64,000 nt of DNA from Psychrobacillus vulpis (GCF_006861825.1 NZ_VDGI01000017.1:1-64000); one strand, 5' to 3'; numbered from the stretch's first letter, positions 8,471 through 17,861 are shown. The notes: generated from the sequence alone by a model not told the origin. Made by a program: numbers and translations.

Positions 8471-9568
8471 GTGGGGAAATTCGTAATTAGCGTTCGCCAA
8501 TTTATGGTTATATTAATTCTTTATGGAGTCGGTACATCTATCTTAAATATTCCAGCGAGTATTACGGGAGAGGCTAAACAGGACGCATGGATTTCTTCAA
8601 TATTAGGGGTAGTAATAAGTTTATTAATAATAAAACTATACATTACTGTAGGAAACCTTGCTCCTAATCTGTCACTAGTAGAGATTTATGAACAGATTTT
8701 AGGTAAATGGATTGGAAAGCTTGTGTCTCTTACTTTTATAATAGTTACCCTTTTAGCTGCAGGAGAATTAGTATTTTATGTTAGTAATTTCATGCGGACA
8801 GAAATCATACCTGAAACACCTGCATATGCTATTAATATACTCTTTGTTCTCGTTATCGTCTATGCAACTTATTTAGGAATAGAAACCTTTGCTCGTTCCG
8901 CAGAGATACTTTTTCCATTTTTTGTTCTCTTATTTATCATTTTTGTCGTTTTAATTTCTCCTCAAATCGATTTTCATAATGTACAACCTGTACTAGAAGT
9001 AGGAGCAAAGCCTTTAATATCTAGTACCTTTATTTTTATAAGTGGATTTTCGCTTCCTTTGTTTGTTTTGTTAATGCTATTTCCTTCCATTATCAACGAA
9101 AATAAAGATTCTGGAAAAGCATTTTACTTAGGCACTATTATCGCAGGAATTATCCTAATCATTGTAATTGCTTTGCCAATTTTGGTATTAGGTGCTGAAA
9201 CCACATCACAACGTACATTCCCAAGCTACGCTTTAGCCCAGAGAATATCAATAGGAAATTTTTTAGAACGCATTGAAGTTATTATGGGATTTATGTGGAT
9301 TATCACGATCTTTATTAGAACTATAATGTATTTTTATGCCTCAGTAATAGGCCTGACACAAATACTGAAACTCCAAGATTATCGTTCTATTGTATTGCCA
9401 TTAGGTATGATTTTAGTTGTCCTTTCATTAATTGTTCATCCGAACATAATTCATTCTAATTTATATGACAAGGAGATTTGGCCTATTTTAGCATTGATTC
9501 ACGGGCTATTCCTTCCTTTGTTATTGATAGTAGTAGCTAAAGTTCGAAATTCTTTCAAACCAAAATAA
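8471..9568 (+). CDS. Spore germinant receptor subunit B (GerB/GerKB family)
   Basis: The 365-residue integral membrane protein has about ten helices and the amino-acid/polyamine transporter-like fold of GerB proteins. Its opening ISVRQFMVILILYGVGTSIL is typical. B subunits are thought to bind the germinant and so set specificity. The start is GTG with AGAGGGAAG six bases upstream. It closes the operon 67 bases after the D-type gene. Confidence 0.9.
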   Translation: MGKFVISVRQFMVILILYGVGTSILNIPASITGEAKQDAWISSILGVVISLLIIKLYITVGNLAPNLSLVEIYEQILGKWIGKLVSLTFIIVTLLAAGELVFYVSNFMRTEIIPETPAYAINILFVLVIVYATYLGIETFARSAEILFPFFVLLFIIFVVLISPQIDFHNVQPVLEVGAKPLISSTFIFISGFSLPLFVLLMLFPSIINENKDSGKAFYLGTIIAGIILIIVIALPILVLGAETTSQRTFPSYALAQRISIGNFLERIEVIMGFMWIITIFIRTIMYFYASVIGLTQILKLQDYRSIVLPLGMILVVLSLIVHPNIIHSNLYDKEIWPILALIHGLFLPLLLIVVAKVRNSFKPK

Positions 9569-9594
9569 GTGTATTCATTGTGCTTTTTTGGGAT

Positions 9595-9647
9595 GCATCT
9601 TGTATAGTCATCCTATTTTAGTTGAATGCCAACTTTATACGAGATGC
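9595..9647 (+). other. Long hairpin after the germination operon
   Basis: GCATCT-T-GTATA at 9595-9606 pairs with TATAC-G-AGATGC at 9636-9647, giving a 12 bp stem with one G-U pair and a 29-base loop that holds a smaller AGT/ACT stem. There is no T-run, so it is not a classical terminator. It may stabilise the 3' end of the operon transcript. Confidence 0.4.
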
Positions 9648-9710
9648 AATTATCGTATTCCATGTAGTCGATTAAAACTGTATGAATTTACTATATTTAC
9701 AATATAAAAC

Positions 9711-9748
9711 AAACCAATTCACAATTAATAAATAGGTTGTTCAGACGT
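9711..9748. repeat. Left member of an inverted pair of short hairpins flanking a repeat cluster
   Basis: The sequence around AACCAATTCA and AATAGGTTGTTCAGAC is an imperfect hairpin. Its reverse complement closely matches the hairpin at 10502-10538. The pair brackets the GC-rich repeat cluster. Confidence 0.45.
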
Positions 9749-9756
9749 AGACAAAC

Positions 9757-9887
9757 AGTTGATTTCCGCTGCGGGCGAACGCTTTCCGTGGGCGTGGCTT
9801 GAGCCTCTTTGGTCGCCTACGCTCCCTAAAGGGTCTCAAGACTCACGCTATTCCCACAGGAGTCGTCGCCCTCCGCTCCAATCAACT
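9757..9887. repeat. GC-rich hairpin repeat, complete copy (subtype with AGTTGATT ends)
   Basis: The element is bounded by AGTTGATT at 9757-9764 and AATCAACT at 9880-9887. Inner arms pair as GTGGG/CCCAC, GCGTG/CACGC and CTTGAG/CTCAAG, so the whole 131 bp can fold as one hairpin. Confidence 0.8.
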
Positions 9888-9890
9888 AGT

Positions 9891-10103
9891 GCACTGAAAA
9901 AAACTAGGTGATGGATAAGTTAACAATACTCCATAGATAAGAAAAACGTTGAAATGGCTCCCTTTCCGTGGGCGTTGCCTCAGCCTCCTCGCTTCGCTGT
10001 GGGGTCTTCGACTAACGCTATTCCCACAGGAGTGTCGCCTTTTTCAACGATTTTCTAGAAAAGAAAAAATATTTTTCATAAAAAATAGACAGTTTTTCAG
10101 TGC
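9891..10103. mobile_element. Non-autonomous element with GCACTGAAAAA terminal inverted repeats (copy 1)
   Basis: GCACTGAAAAA at 9891-9901 and TTTTTCAGTGC at 10093-10103 bound 213 bp that contain a GC-rich hairpin repeat and no plausible gene. Two similar units of nearly the same size occur at 44738 and 44968. A further GCACTGAAAAA starts at 10120, sixteen bases after this unit. Confidence 0.55.
9940..10056. repeat. GC-rich hairpin repeat (subtype with AGAAAATCGTTGAAA ends)
   Basis: The ends AGAAAAACGTTGAAA (9940-9954) and TTTCAACGATTTTCT (10042-10056) are complementary with one mismatch. Inner arms pair as GTGGG/CCCAC and GCGTT/AACGC. It lies inside the 213 bp element at 9891-10103. Confidence 0.8.
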
Positions 10104-10171
10104 TCTTACTACGTTAAGGGCACTGAAAAACTCTAATTAGTATTTTTGTAGGAACTATTTGCTGTATTTAT

Positions 10172-10306
10172 TTAAGAGAATTTAGCGCGACGCATGAGAC
10201 TCCTGCGGGAAAGTGAGACAGACGAGACCCCGCACGAAGCAGAGCGAAGGAGGAGGCTCGTCGCTCGCCCGCGGAAAGCGAATGCCAAAGCGATAAATTC
10301 TCTTAA
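10172..10306. repeat. GC-rich hairpin repeat, complete copy (subtype with TTAAGAGAATTTA ends)
   Basis: A perfect 13 bp terminal inverted repeat (TTAAGAGAATTTA at 10172-10184, TAAATTCTCTTAA at 10294-10306) encloses CCTGCGGG and CCCGCGG arms. The orientation is reversed relative to the copies at 9757 and 9940. Confidence 0.8.
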
Positions 10307-10350
10307 CGACTATTTGAAAGAAAATTTATTAGAATAACACTTTTTAAATA

Positions 10351-10423
10351 GCCTCCACGCTTCGCTGCGGGGTCTTCAGCTAACGCTATTCCGGCAGGAG
10401 TGTCGCCTTTTCAACGATTTTCT
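10351..10423. repeat. GC-rich hairpin repeat, right half only
   Basis: This piece matches the right two-thirds of the copy at 9940, from GCCTCC through CTTCGCTGCGG to TTTTCAACGATTTTCT, and lacks the left arm. Its CCGGC differs from the CCCGC/CCCAC of intact copies, as expected once a pairing partner is lost. Confidence 0.7.
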
Positions 10424-10501
10424 AGTTTTAGACAAGCCCATCTTGTTCCAGTTATTTGAAGTTTATTAATTTATTTTTTCGTCTCCGTCTAGTCCACAGT
10501 C

Positions 10502-10538
10502 TGAACAAACCTATTCACAATCAATGAATAGGTTTGTT
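10502..10538. repeat. Hairpin, right member of an inverted pair; possible end of the mccB transcript
   Basis: GAACAAACCTATTCA pairs perfectly with TGAATAGGTTTGTTC around a seven-base loop, eight bases beyond the mccB stop. No T-run follows on the minus strand, so it would be an atypical terminator. A diverged inverted partner lies at 9711-9748. Confidence 0.5.
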
Positions 10539-10546
10539 CAAAATCA

Positions 10547-11680
<1,134 letters not shown>

Positions 11681-12613
11681 TTATTTCTCCTCCATAAATA
11701 AATCATATATTTTCTGACTTAAATAACGTTCGCTCGAATCTGGAAAAATCGTTACTATATGACTTCCTTCTTTTGCGATTTCTGCTTCTTTCAGTGCCGC
11801 GTAAAAAGCTGCTCCAGAAGAACTTCCAACTAGCAGACCTTCTTCTCTCGATAGTTTTTGCAATTGATGAAATGCATCCTTGTCACTAACAGTATGAATC
11901 CCATCAAAGTAAGAACGATCCATAAAGGTTGGTAAAAATTCCATACCAATCCCTTCCGTCACATGCGATCCAGCAGTTCCACCATTCAAAATCGATCCGA
12001 TTGGTTCCACAATTACCGTTTTCACATTTACATTTCGTTCTTTTAAAAATGTAGAAGTTCCCATGAATGTTCCACCAGAACCTGCCCCAGCAATAAACAC
12101 ATCTATTTGACCATCTAAATCACGCCATAATTCAGGGCCAAGTGTTTTTGTATAAGTATATGGATTTGCAGGATTAGAAAATTGAGATGGCGAAAAAGCA
12201 TTTTGTGTCCTCTCAACCAACTCACGTGCTTTATCAATAGCACCTTGCATTCCTAAAGAAGTATCCGTATTCACAATTTCTGCACCCAATGCTCGCATAA
12301 GGGTCTGTTTTTCTGTACTAAATTTTTGAGGCACGACAAAAATTACTTTATACCCTTTACCTATTGCAGCAAGGGCTATACCAATTCCAGTGTTTCCGGC
12401 AGTAGGCTCAATAATTGTTCCACCTGCCACAAGCTTCCCGGACTTTTCAGCATCTTCTATCAAGGATAATCCGAGACGGTCCTTCACACTACCGCCTGGA
12501 TTCAAATACTCCAACTTCGCAAATATTCTACAATTATTTGGAATCGGAATATGAGTAATTTCAATAGTAGGTGTATTTCCTACTAATTCTTGTACACTGC
12601 GATAAATTTTCAT
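11681..12613 (-). CDS. mccA: Cystathionine beta-synthase, O-acetylserine-dependent
   Basis: This 310-residue PLP enzyme of the cysteine synthase family has Lys44 in GGSVKDR as Schiff-base residue, TAGNTG at 71-76 for substrate and GAGSGGT at 176-182 for the phosphate. MccA condenses O-acetylserine with homocysteine to cystathionine; plain cysteine synthase would look similar, but the neighbours favour MccA. The ATG overlaps the luxS stop by one base (TAATG), indicating translational coupling; GAGGAA lies six bases upstream. Confidence 0.85.
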   Translation of the reverse strand: MKIYRSVQELVGNTPTIEITHIPIPNNCRIFAKLEYLNPGGSVKDRLGLSLIEDAEKSGKLVAGGTIIEPTAGNTGIGIALAAIGKGYKVIFVVPQKFSTEKQTLMRALGAEIVNTDTSLGMQGAIDKARELVERTQNAFSPSQFSNPANPYTYTKTLGPELWRDLDGQIDVFIAGAGSGGTFMGTSTFLKERNVNVKTVIVEPIGSILNGGTAGSHVTEGIGMEFLPTFMDRSYFDGIHTVSDKDAFHQLQKLSREEGLLVGSSSGAAFYAALKEAEIAKEGSHIVTIFPDSSERYLSQKIYDLFMEEK

Positions 12614-13083
12614 TACGCTTCCTCTTTATAAATTTGTCGCCATTCCTCTTTTTTCGAAAGCATTTCTATAGCGATTTCTTTTGCACCTTCTAAGCTATGG
12701 CTTGCTGCCCAACCACATTGCACTTCATTACAAGCTGGAACTTCTGTTGCTTCCAACACATCTTGCAATGTCTTTTCTAAAATCTCTAAAATTTCATCAT
12801 AGTTTTCAAGATTAATAACCGATAAATAAAAACCAGTTTGACATCCCATTGGACTAATATCCACTACTTGTTCTGTATGATTACGTATATTTTCCGCCAT
12901 TAAATGCTCTAATGAATGCAAGCTTGGCATTTTCATATGTTCTTTATTTGGCTGCTTAAAACGAATATCGTATTTGTAAATTTCATCTCCATGAACGCCT
13001 ACTTTTGTACCTGCTAAGCGAACAAATGGTGCCATAACCTTTGTGTGATCTAGGTTAAAACTTTCAACATTCATTTTTTTCAT
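12613..13083 (-). CDS. luxS: S-ribosylhomocysteine lyase
   Basis: LuxS cleaves S-ribosylhomocysteine to homocysteine and DPD, the precursor of AI-2. The metal ligands are His56 and His60 in HSLEH and Cys123 in VQCGW; catalytic Glu59 and Cys81 (MGCQTG) are present. The 156-residue form starting [10 protein letters not shown] matches the staphylococcal type. The ATG at 13083 is chosen because AAGGAG lies eight bases before it; the ATG at 13089 is only two bases from the site. It sits in the slot that mtnN occupies in the B. subtilis yrrT operon. Confidence 0.95.
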   Translation of the reverse strand: MKKMNVESFNLDHTKVMAPFVRLAGTKVGVHGDEIYKYDIRFKQPNKEHMKMPSLHSLEHLMAENIRNHTEQVVDISPMGCQTGFYLSVINLENYDEILEILEKTLQDVLEATEVPACNEVQCGWAASHSLEGAKEIAIEMLSKKEEWRQIYKEEA

Positions 13084-13085
13084 TT

Positions 13086-13739
13086 TCATAGCTCCTTATT
13101 TTTCGACGCATCCATTAACCAAACAAAATCATTCATTTTTGTAAAGCTCACATGAAAACCTGCCTCTTCGAATAATTTAGTTAGTATGGGAATGGTCGTA
13201 TAATATTCTCTTTCTAAATCGTCTGCTACGTGATGAAAACCACGATTTCTCTCTTTTGCAATTTGTGCTTGCTTTGCTTCTTCTGTAATAAAAACAGTAT
13301 CCGCAAAAACGACTTTACCATTTGTAGGCAAAAGCTTTGCATACTCTTTCAATGCTTCTCCTTTTTCATCGTCTGTTAAATGATGAAAAACATATGAGCT
13401 AACAATTGCATCTATACTTTCTATACCCACATTAAATTGGAGTAAATCGCCATCTAATACCTCAATAGAAGGAAATCGTTCTGATGTAATTTTACGCATC
13501 ATTGTATTTGGTTCAATACCAATGACCGAAACGCACGTTTCTAGTAACTTAGCTGTTAAATTTCCAGTACCAGTTCCAAATTCAATAACTGTGCCTGATA
13601 CTCGATTAGCTACTTCATTCAATATATTGTCATATCCATCAAACACATCTCGATACTCAGGATCCTCTCCTGAAACAGATGCATCATATGAATGTACCCA
13701 CTCATCGAAAATATCTATAAATTCTCTTCCCATAAACAA
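13086..13739 (-). CDS. yrrT: YrrT-like SAM-dependent methyltransferase
   Basis: The 217-residue class I methyltransferase has motif I as [16 protein letters not shown] near residues 49-64, preceded by the YrrT opening [14 protein letters not shown]. YrrT heads the operon for recycling S-adenosylhomocysteine to cysteine in B. subtilis; its methyl acceptor is unknown. The stop lies two bases before the chosen luxS start. A good extended -10 promoter lies about 65 bases upstream. Confidence 0.85.
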   Translation of the reverse strand: MFMGREFIDIFDEWVHSYDASVSGEDPEYRDVFDGYDNILNEVANRVSGTVIEFGTGTGNLTAKLLETCVSVIGIEPNTMMRKITSERFPSIEVLDGDLLQFNVGIESIDAIVSSYVFHHLTDDEKGEALKEYAKLLPTNGKVVFADTVFITEEAKQAQIAKERNRGFHHVADDLEREYYTTIPILTKLFEEAGFHVSFTKMNDFVWLMDASKNKEL

Positions 13740-13800
13740 ACCCCTTTTTTAAAATATATTATTCCGAGTTGAATACTTTGCTTTAGGCTTAATATAAATA

Positions 13801-13828
13801 GTTATAACATATTCAAATAAATTGTCAA
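13801..13828 (-). promoter_or_regulatory. Sigma-A promoter of the yrrT-luxS-mccA-mccB operon
   Basis: On the minus strand TTGACA (13828-13823) is followed after 16 bases by TATAAC (13806-13801), with TG one base before the -10 (extended -10). It reads toward yrrT. A CymR operator is expected from B. subtilis but cannot be asserted here. Confidence 0.65.
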
Positions 13829-13966
13829 ATATGAAAATCGAAAGCGACACTGGTATTTAATCTTGATAGGCTAGAATATTGACTGTCACTAAACACTCTT
13901 CGTTTAAGTGGATATTTATTGTCCAAACTAACCTAAATTAGAGCAATACTACTAGGAGTACTATAC

Positions 13967-14001
13967 AAAAAAAGAGCCCCTCCTATTTAGGAGAAACCCT
14001 C
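13967..14001 (-). terminator. Leftward terminator-like hairpin without an obvious gene
   Basis: On the minus strand GAG..CTCCT-aaat-AGGAG..CTC is followed by seven T residues. No leftward gene lies directly upstream of it on that strand; the nearest feature to the right is a rightward small gene. Confidence 0.5.
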
Positions 14002-14009
14002 TACTTCTA

Positions 14010-14378
14010 TTGTATGCAAGTTTGTTTTATATCTACGGGCGGCTTGTTAAAGCTATAGAAATTATTAAAGACTACATAAGGAAGAACAAATATGAGATGA
14101 TAATGATACTAGATTATATGGAGGATGAAGTCATTTTGAGGTTCTGGAGTTTCTTTTTCGCATTTATCATCGCAAAAATCATATTGGAACAGTCGATTTT
14201 GAAGTTTGACTTTTTCCAATATAGTTTATTTAATAACTTTACTTGGATTAAGTTATTAAGTTTAATAGTAGAAGTAATCATCTTTTCAGTAGTATTTATC
14301 GTTTTTTATTACTTATTTACAAACTTCAGCAAATGGAAAATGCGTATCAAATATGAGTTAGCTCAGAAAAAGAAGTAA
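14010..14378 (+). CDS. Small membrane protein of unknown function
   Basis: Two hydrophobic segments (about residues 46-62 and 84-104 counting from 14010) and a basic tail KWKMRIKYELAQKKK suggest a two-helix membrane protein. The start is unclear: the ATG at 14010 has no ribosome-binding site, while a TTG at 14136 lies 11 bases after GGAGG. The stop lies inside the following terminator stem. The family is not recognised. Confidence 0.5.
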   Translation: MYASLFYIYGRLVKAIEIIKDYIRKNKYEMIMILDYMEDEVILRFWSFFFAFIIAKIILEQSILKFDFFQYSLFNNFTWIKLLSLIVEVIIFSVVFIVFYYLFTNFSKWKMRIKYELAQKKK

Positions 14379-14414
14379 CTTCCCCGAGAACACTGAGAGG
14401 AAGTTACCTTTTTT
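14375..14414 (+). terminator. Rho-independent terminator
   Basis: GTAACTTCC at 14375-14383 pairs with GGAAGTTAC at 14399-14407, followed by CTTTTTT. It serves the rightward small gene; the facing acetyltransferase gene may use the same stem. Confidence 0.85.
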
Positions 14415-14416
14415 GT

Positions 14417-14920
14417 CTATTTTTTATTACTTAAATTATATCCTTCATTTATCGCATCCCAATTAAGTGGTCTAGCCATGCTGTTTTCAATCCATTCCAA
14501 TGGCTTAAAACCAAATTGTGCATAGAGAGAATGTGCATCTCTCGTACCTAAGTGGAAGCTTGTTCCTTTTAACTTAGGATGTTCAGTAATGATACCCATT
14601 AACCATTTGCTAAGACCACGTCCTCTATAGTCCGGAAGTATGAAAACATCCCCTAGCCAAGAATATCTCACTAGATCAGACACAACACGCGCGAAACCAA
14701 TTTGTTTTGGTGAGCCAGTAGTTGGATTTCCGTCATAAATTCCGTAACAAATAATCGAATTATCAATAGATGCTACTATTAATTCTTTCGAAACACCTGT
14801 AAGCCAATAAGACTCTTTACTTAAAAAATTATGTATAACTTCAACATCTAACAAACTTTTATCAGTACTAATAAAAAATCCATCTTTGTTTAATAACTCT
14901 TGTTGTTCATTCACTAACAT
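14417..14920 (-). CDS. GNAT-family N-acetyltransferase
   Basis: The 167-residue GNAT protein has the acetyl-CoA loop DYRGRGLSKWLM near residues 97-108, after strand GDVFILP. A QFGFKPLEW segment near the C-terminus is typical of this group. GGAGG precedes the ATG. It forms a leftward pair with the membrane protein gene upstream (25-base gap). The substrate is unknown. Confidence 0.78.
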   Translation of the reverse strand: MLVNEQQELLNKDGFFISTDKSLLDVEVIHNFLSKESYWLTGVSKELIVASIDNSIICYGIYDGNPTTGSPKQIGFARVVSDLVRYSWLGDVFILPDYRGRGLSKWLMGIITEHPKLKGTSFHLGTRDAHSLYAQFGFKPLEWIENSMARPLNWDAINEGYNLSNKK

Positions 14921-14945
14921 TTTTGTTCCTCCAATAGAATTTCCA

Positions 14946-15383
14946 TCATTCTAAAATTTGATAGTCCTTTGTTTTAATGAAAGCTATATCATTTTCATCA
15001 GAAAAGTTGACGAGTTCTTCGAATATATGCGTTGGTGAAAAATCAAAAAGGCGAATATTAAACCCCTTTCTCACCTGTATAATAGCTCCCTTAGTTGCCC
15101 ATCCAAAACGCTTGAATTTCATTTGCTTAATTTGATATGGATGAATTACTTTTTTATAAATAGGTATTATCCAAACAAAAACCTGATACGTTAAATGTTT
15201 TTCGGCTATATTCATTCGATACTGAATAAGAAATGATAGTAAAATGAAAAAAAGTAGTGCAATTATAAAATACGAAAAGCCATCAGAAAAGTTACTTGAT
15301 TGTCTATTCGCCAAGCCTACCCATCCAGTTACTACAAGCGATACAAACAAAACAGATTTCTGGGTTGTTGCATGAAAAGTCAT
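14946..15383 (-). CDS. Membrane protein with a possible bacterial PH-like domain
   Basis: In this 145-residue protein, residues about 10-27 and 35-53 are hydrophobic. The rest (IAEKHLTYQVFVWIIPIYKK, then IHPYQIKQMKF and GFNIRLF) looks like the beta-rich bPH-like segment found after paired helices in many Firmicute membrane proteins. That resemblance is by eye only. AAGGTGAG lies upstream of the ATG. It is probably co-transcribed with the acetyltransferase. Confidence 0.5.
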   Translation of the reverse strand: MTFHATTQKSVLFVSLVVTGWVGLANRQSSNFSDGFSYFIIALLFFILLSFLIQYRMNIAEKHLTYQVFVWIIPIYKKVIHPYQIKQMKFKRFGWATKGAIIQVRKGFNIRLFDFSPTHIFEELVNFSDENDIAFIKTKDYQILE

Positions 15384-15500
15384 TTTTCTCTCACCTTTTT
15401 CAATAATAAAAGTATTTCTTGTTGCCCTGTCTATCTTTGCTTATATGCTCCTTACACCTAGTATTTATCTAAAAATTCTAATATAATATTAACCTACCTA

Positions 15501-15509
15501 TGTTATAAT
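15501..15509 (+). promoter_or_regulatory. Extended -10 promoter element
   Basis: TGTTATAAT gives a perfect TATAAT with a TGn extension, about 90 bases upstream of the small gene at 15598. No good -35 hexamer is visible, which an extended -10 can tolerate. Confidence 0.45.
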
Positions 15510-15597
15510 TGTAAATACTTACCTACAAATACAATCGTTACTATTTCATTAGAACTGAAGTTTAGTATCATCTATTTTTCAAAAAAGGGGTAATAGA

Positions 15598-15738
15598 ATG
15601 GGAAATCTTGAAAAGGAATATCCAATTTTAAAAGAGGATCGTCGACGAAGTGAGAGTAAGAACAAAAACATTAAATCACTAATTCTACTAGGAATTGGAT
15701 TTGCTAGTATCCTTATTAAGCTTTTATTCTATAATTGA
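15598..15738 (+). CDS. 46-residue single-helix membrane peptide
   Basis: An ATG at 15598 lies eight bases after AAAAAAGGGG. The peptide begins MGNLEKEYPILKEDRRRSES and ends in a hydrophobic helix (SLILLGIGFASILIKLLF). The charged front and single C-terminal helix suggest a tail-anchored membrane peptide. It sits 32 bases before the S66 peptidase gene in the same direction and may be co-transcribed. The family is not recognised. Confidence 0.55.
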   Translation: MGNLEKEYPILKEDRRRSESKNKNIKSLILLGIGFASILIKLLFYN

Positions 15739-15770
15739 TTTTGAAAATAATTTTAAGGAGAATCTAATCA

Positions 15771-16772
15771 ATGACATTGTTGAATCGCATAAAACAAGGG
15801 GACAAGATTGGGATTTACTCCCCTTCGTCCCCAATCACTTTTTCTTCACCAAAACGATCTAAGCGAGCTATTTCATTTTTACAATCTAAAGGCTTTGAAA
15901 TTGTAGAGGGGTGTCTAACTGGCAAGCATGATCATTATCGCTCTGGAACTATTCAAGATAGAGCAAACGAATTAAATGAGCTTATAAGAAATCCAGACAT
16001 CAGCTGTATTATGTCAACGATTGGTGGAACTAATTCTAATGCACTCTTGCCTTACATTGACTATGAAGCTTTTAAGAAGAATCCTAAAATCATGATTGGT
16101 TATTCGGATGCGACAGCAATTTTATTAGGCATTTATGCTCAAACCGGAATACCAACATTTTACGGTCCAGCTTTAGTGCCTTCATTTGGGGAATTTGAGC
16201 CATTTGTTCATAATACATATGAGTATTTCAGTGAAATGTTAATAGAGGAACAATGTATTCCTTTTACAGTTCCTACTCCCCCTTACTGGACTGATGAACC
16301 TCTTAATTGGGAGGTAAAAACTGATGATAAACAACAGAGACCAAATGAATGGAATTGTGTAAATGAAGGTTCTGCACATGGAAGATTAATTGGTGGGAAT
16401 CTAAATGCAATGTATGGTATTTGGGGAAGTCCTTATATGCCAGTCATACAAGAAGGAGATATTCTTTTAATTGAGGATACGATGAAAACGGCATCTGTTG
16501 TTGAAAAGAATTTTAATCTTTTAAAATTGAACGGTGTATTCGACCGTGTATCTGGAATTATATTAGGAAAACATGAGCTATTTGATGATCAAGGGACTGG
16601 AAGAAAGCCATATGAAATTTTAGCGGAAACAATAGGCAAAATGGAGGTTCCAATTTTAGCAGACTTTGATTGTTGCCATACCCACCCAATGCTAACGATG
16701 CCTATTGGACGTAATGTAAAATTAGATGCAACGAATAAAGAAGTAACTATTATGGAGCATTGGATTAAATGA
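15771..16772 (+). CDS. S66-family peptidase (LD-carboxypeptidase / MccF-like)
   Basis: The 333-residue protein shows the S66 Ser-Glu-His triad: Ser112 in GYSDATA, Glu235 in LLIEDT and His303 in the CHTHPMLTMPIG region. S66 enzymes include LD-carboxypeptidase A, which trims muropeptide tetrapeptides, and MccF, which inactivates microcin C-type nucleotide peptides. The YSDAT-type motif and length fit the MccF-like branch. AAGGAG precedes the ATG. Its stop overlaps the next gene's start (ATGA). Confidence 0.85.
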   Translation: MTLLNRIKQGDKIGIYSPSSPITFSSPKRSKRAISFLQSKGFEIVEGCLTGKHDHYRSGTIQDRANELNELIRNPDISCIMSTIGGTNSNALLPYIDYEAFKKNPKIMIGYSDATAILLGIYAQTGIPTFYGPALVPSFGEFEPFVHNTYEYFSEMLIEEQCIPFTVPTPPYWTDEPLNWEVKTDDKQQRPNEWNCVNEGSAHGRLIGGNLNAMYGIWGSPYMPVIQEGDILLIEDTMKTASVVEKNFNLLKLNGVFDRVSGIILGKHELFDDQGTGRKPYEILAETIGKMEVPILADFDCCHTHPMLTMPIGRNVKLDATNKEVTIMEHWIK

Positions 16773-17320
16773 TGAATATACAAGCGGTATTCATTGATCG
16801 GGATGGCACTATTGGTGGCACTGGGCATTTTATTCATCCAAAGGACTTCAAACCTTATGACTTTAGCCAAGAAGCATTTCAATTGCTTAAAGAACATGGA
16901 ATCAAAACCATTGCATTCACAAATCAACACCGAATAAGTCGAAAAGAAGCTTCTATTCAGGAATTTCAAGAAGAGTTTAATACTTATGGCTTTCATGATG
17001 CATTTATTTGTCCTCATAGTGAAAATGATAATTGTAATTGCCATAAACCTAGACCAGGAATGTTATTAGATGCTGCTCGTAAACACAATTTAGACCTTAA
17101 GAAGTGTGTAGTGATCGGGGATGTTGGGTTAACTGATATGTTGGCTGCTCATGCAGTTGGTGCAATGAAAATATTAGTTTTAACTGGGTGGGGGCCAAGT
17201 TCCTTGACTCAATATCGAGAGGCTTGGAAGGAAGCTCAACCGGATTTTATAGCGGAAAATCTGTTGGAAGCTGTTCAATGGTTGTTAAATAATCATACAA
17301 AAATGCAGGGAGGAACGTAA
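16769..17320 (+). CDS. HAD-IIIA family hydrolase (histidinol-phosphatase-like)
   Basis: Motif I is FIDRDGT (Asp10, Asp12), motif II is in AFTNQ, the lysine is in CNCHKPRPGM and motif IV is VIGDVGLTDMLAA. The Cys-rich CNCH segment resembles the zinc loop of HisB-N/GmhB-type phosphatases. It acts on a small phosphorylated metabolite; the substrate is unknown. It is translationally coupled to the S66 peptidase gene by a four-base overlap and is followed by a strong terminator. Confidence 0.82.
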   Translation: MMNIQAVFIDRDGTIGGTGHFIHPKDFKPYDFSQEAFQLLKEHGIKTIAFTNQHRISRKEASIQEFQEEFNTYGFHDAFICPHSENDNCNCHKPRPGMLLDAARKHNLDLKKCVVIGDVGLTDMLAAHAVGAMKILVLTGWGPSSLTQYREAWKEAQPDFIAENLLEAVQWLLNNHTKMQGGT

Positions 17321-17338
17321 TCCTCTCTGCATTTTTTT
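17301..17338 (+). terminator. Rho-independent terminator
   Basis: AAATGCAGGGAGGA pairs with TCCTCTCTGCATTT, followed by a T-run. The stop codon of the HAD gene lies in the loop. Confidence 0.85.
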
Positions 17339-17410
17339 CATTTCTACATCTAGTACCCCAATAAGATTATCGTTTTTAGTGAAAATGGAACACGGTATTT
17401 GTATTAAATC

Positions 17411-17797
17411 TTATTTAATGATTGACTGTAATGCCTCTTTTAATTCAACTCTAGCCTTGAATACACCAAAAATCTTTATTGAATTTATTGTTTTTAGTGC
17501 TAGTTCTTGCTCTATGTCATCGGATAACACGAGCATTCCAACAACTTTAATAGAGAGGCTTTTCTTTTCATTTAAAAGTTTTTCAAGTGTTTTACGATTA
17601 TAAATACTAACTCCCATAATAAAATGCTTTTGTGTGATCACTTGATCCACGACTTGGGAGTGAGTAGTTAGCTGATTTCGAATTGATGTTTTAATAAAAT
17701 CGGTACGATTAGAATAAAAGCCCTGCTCAATTAATAAATCTACTTTCCCCAAATCCACTACATTCATATTAATCGTTATTTTTTCCGTTTCCGCCAT
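17411..17797 (-). CDS. Ribbon-helix-helix (CopG-like) protein with a C-terminal domain
   Basis: Residues 6-45 (KITINMNVVDLGKVDLLIEQ, then GFYSNRTDFIKTSIR) fit a ribbon-helix-helix DNA-binding domain: a short strand, then two helices with a SNRTDFI turn. The remaining 80 residues form a small alpha/beta-looking domain of unknown role. It is probably a local transcriptional regulator, but no target site was recognised. AAGGGGATGG lies upstream. It stands alone between the HAD gene and a hairpin repeat. Confidence 0.65.
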   Translation of the reverse strand: MAETEKITINMNVVDLGKVDLLIEQGFYSNRTDFIKTSIRNQLTTHSQVVDQVITQKHFIMGVSIYNRKTLEKLLNEKKSLSIKVVGMLVLSDDIEQELALKTINSIKIFGVFKARVELKEALQSIIK

Positions 17798-17861
17798 CTC
17801 AACACCATCCCCTTACCATCCATTTTCATTAGTCTATCACACTAAAATAATTATTGAAAGC

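Noticed and set aside
13740-13800. SAM riboswitch or CymR box upstream of yrrT
   Set aside because: The leader is too short for an S-box and no clear CymR dyad was seen.
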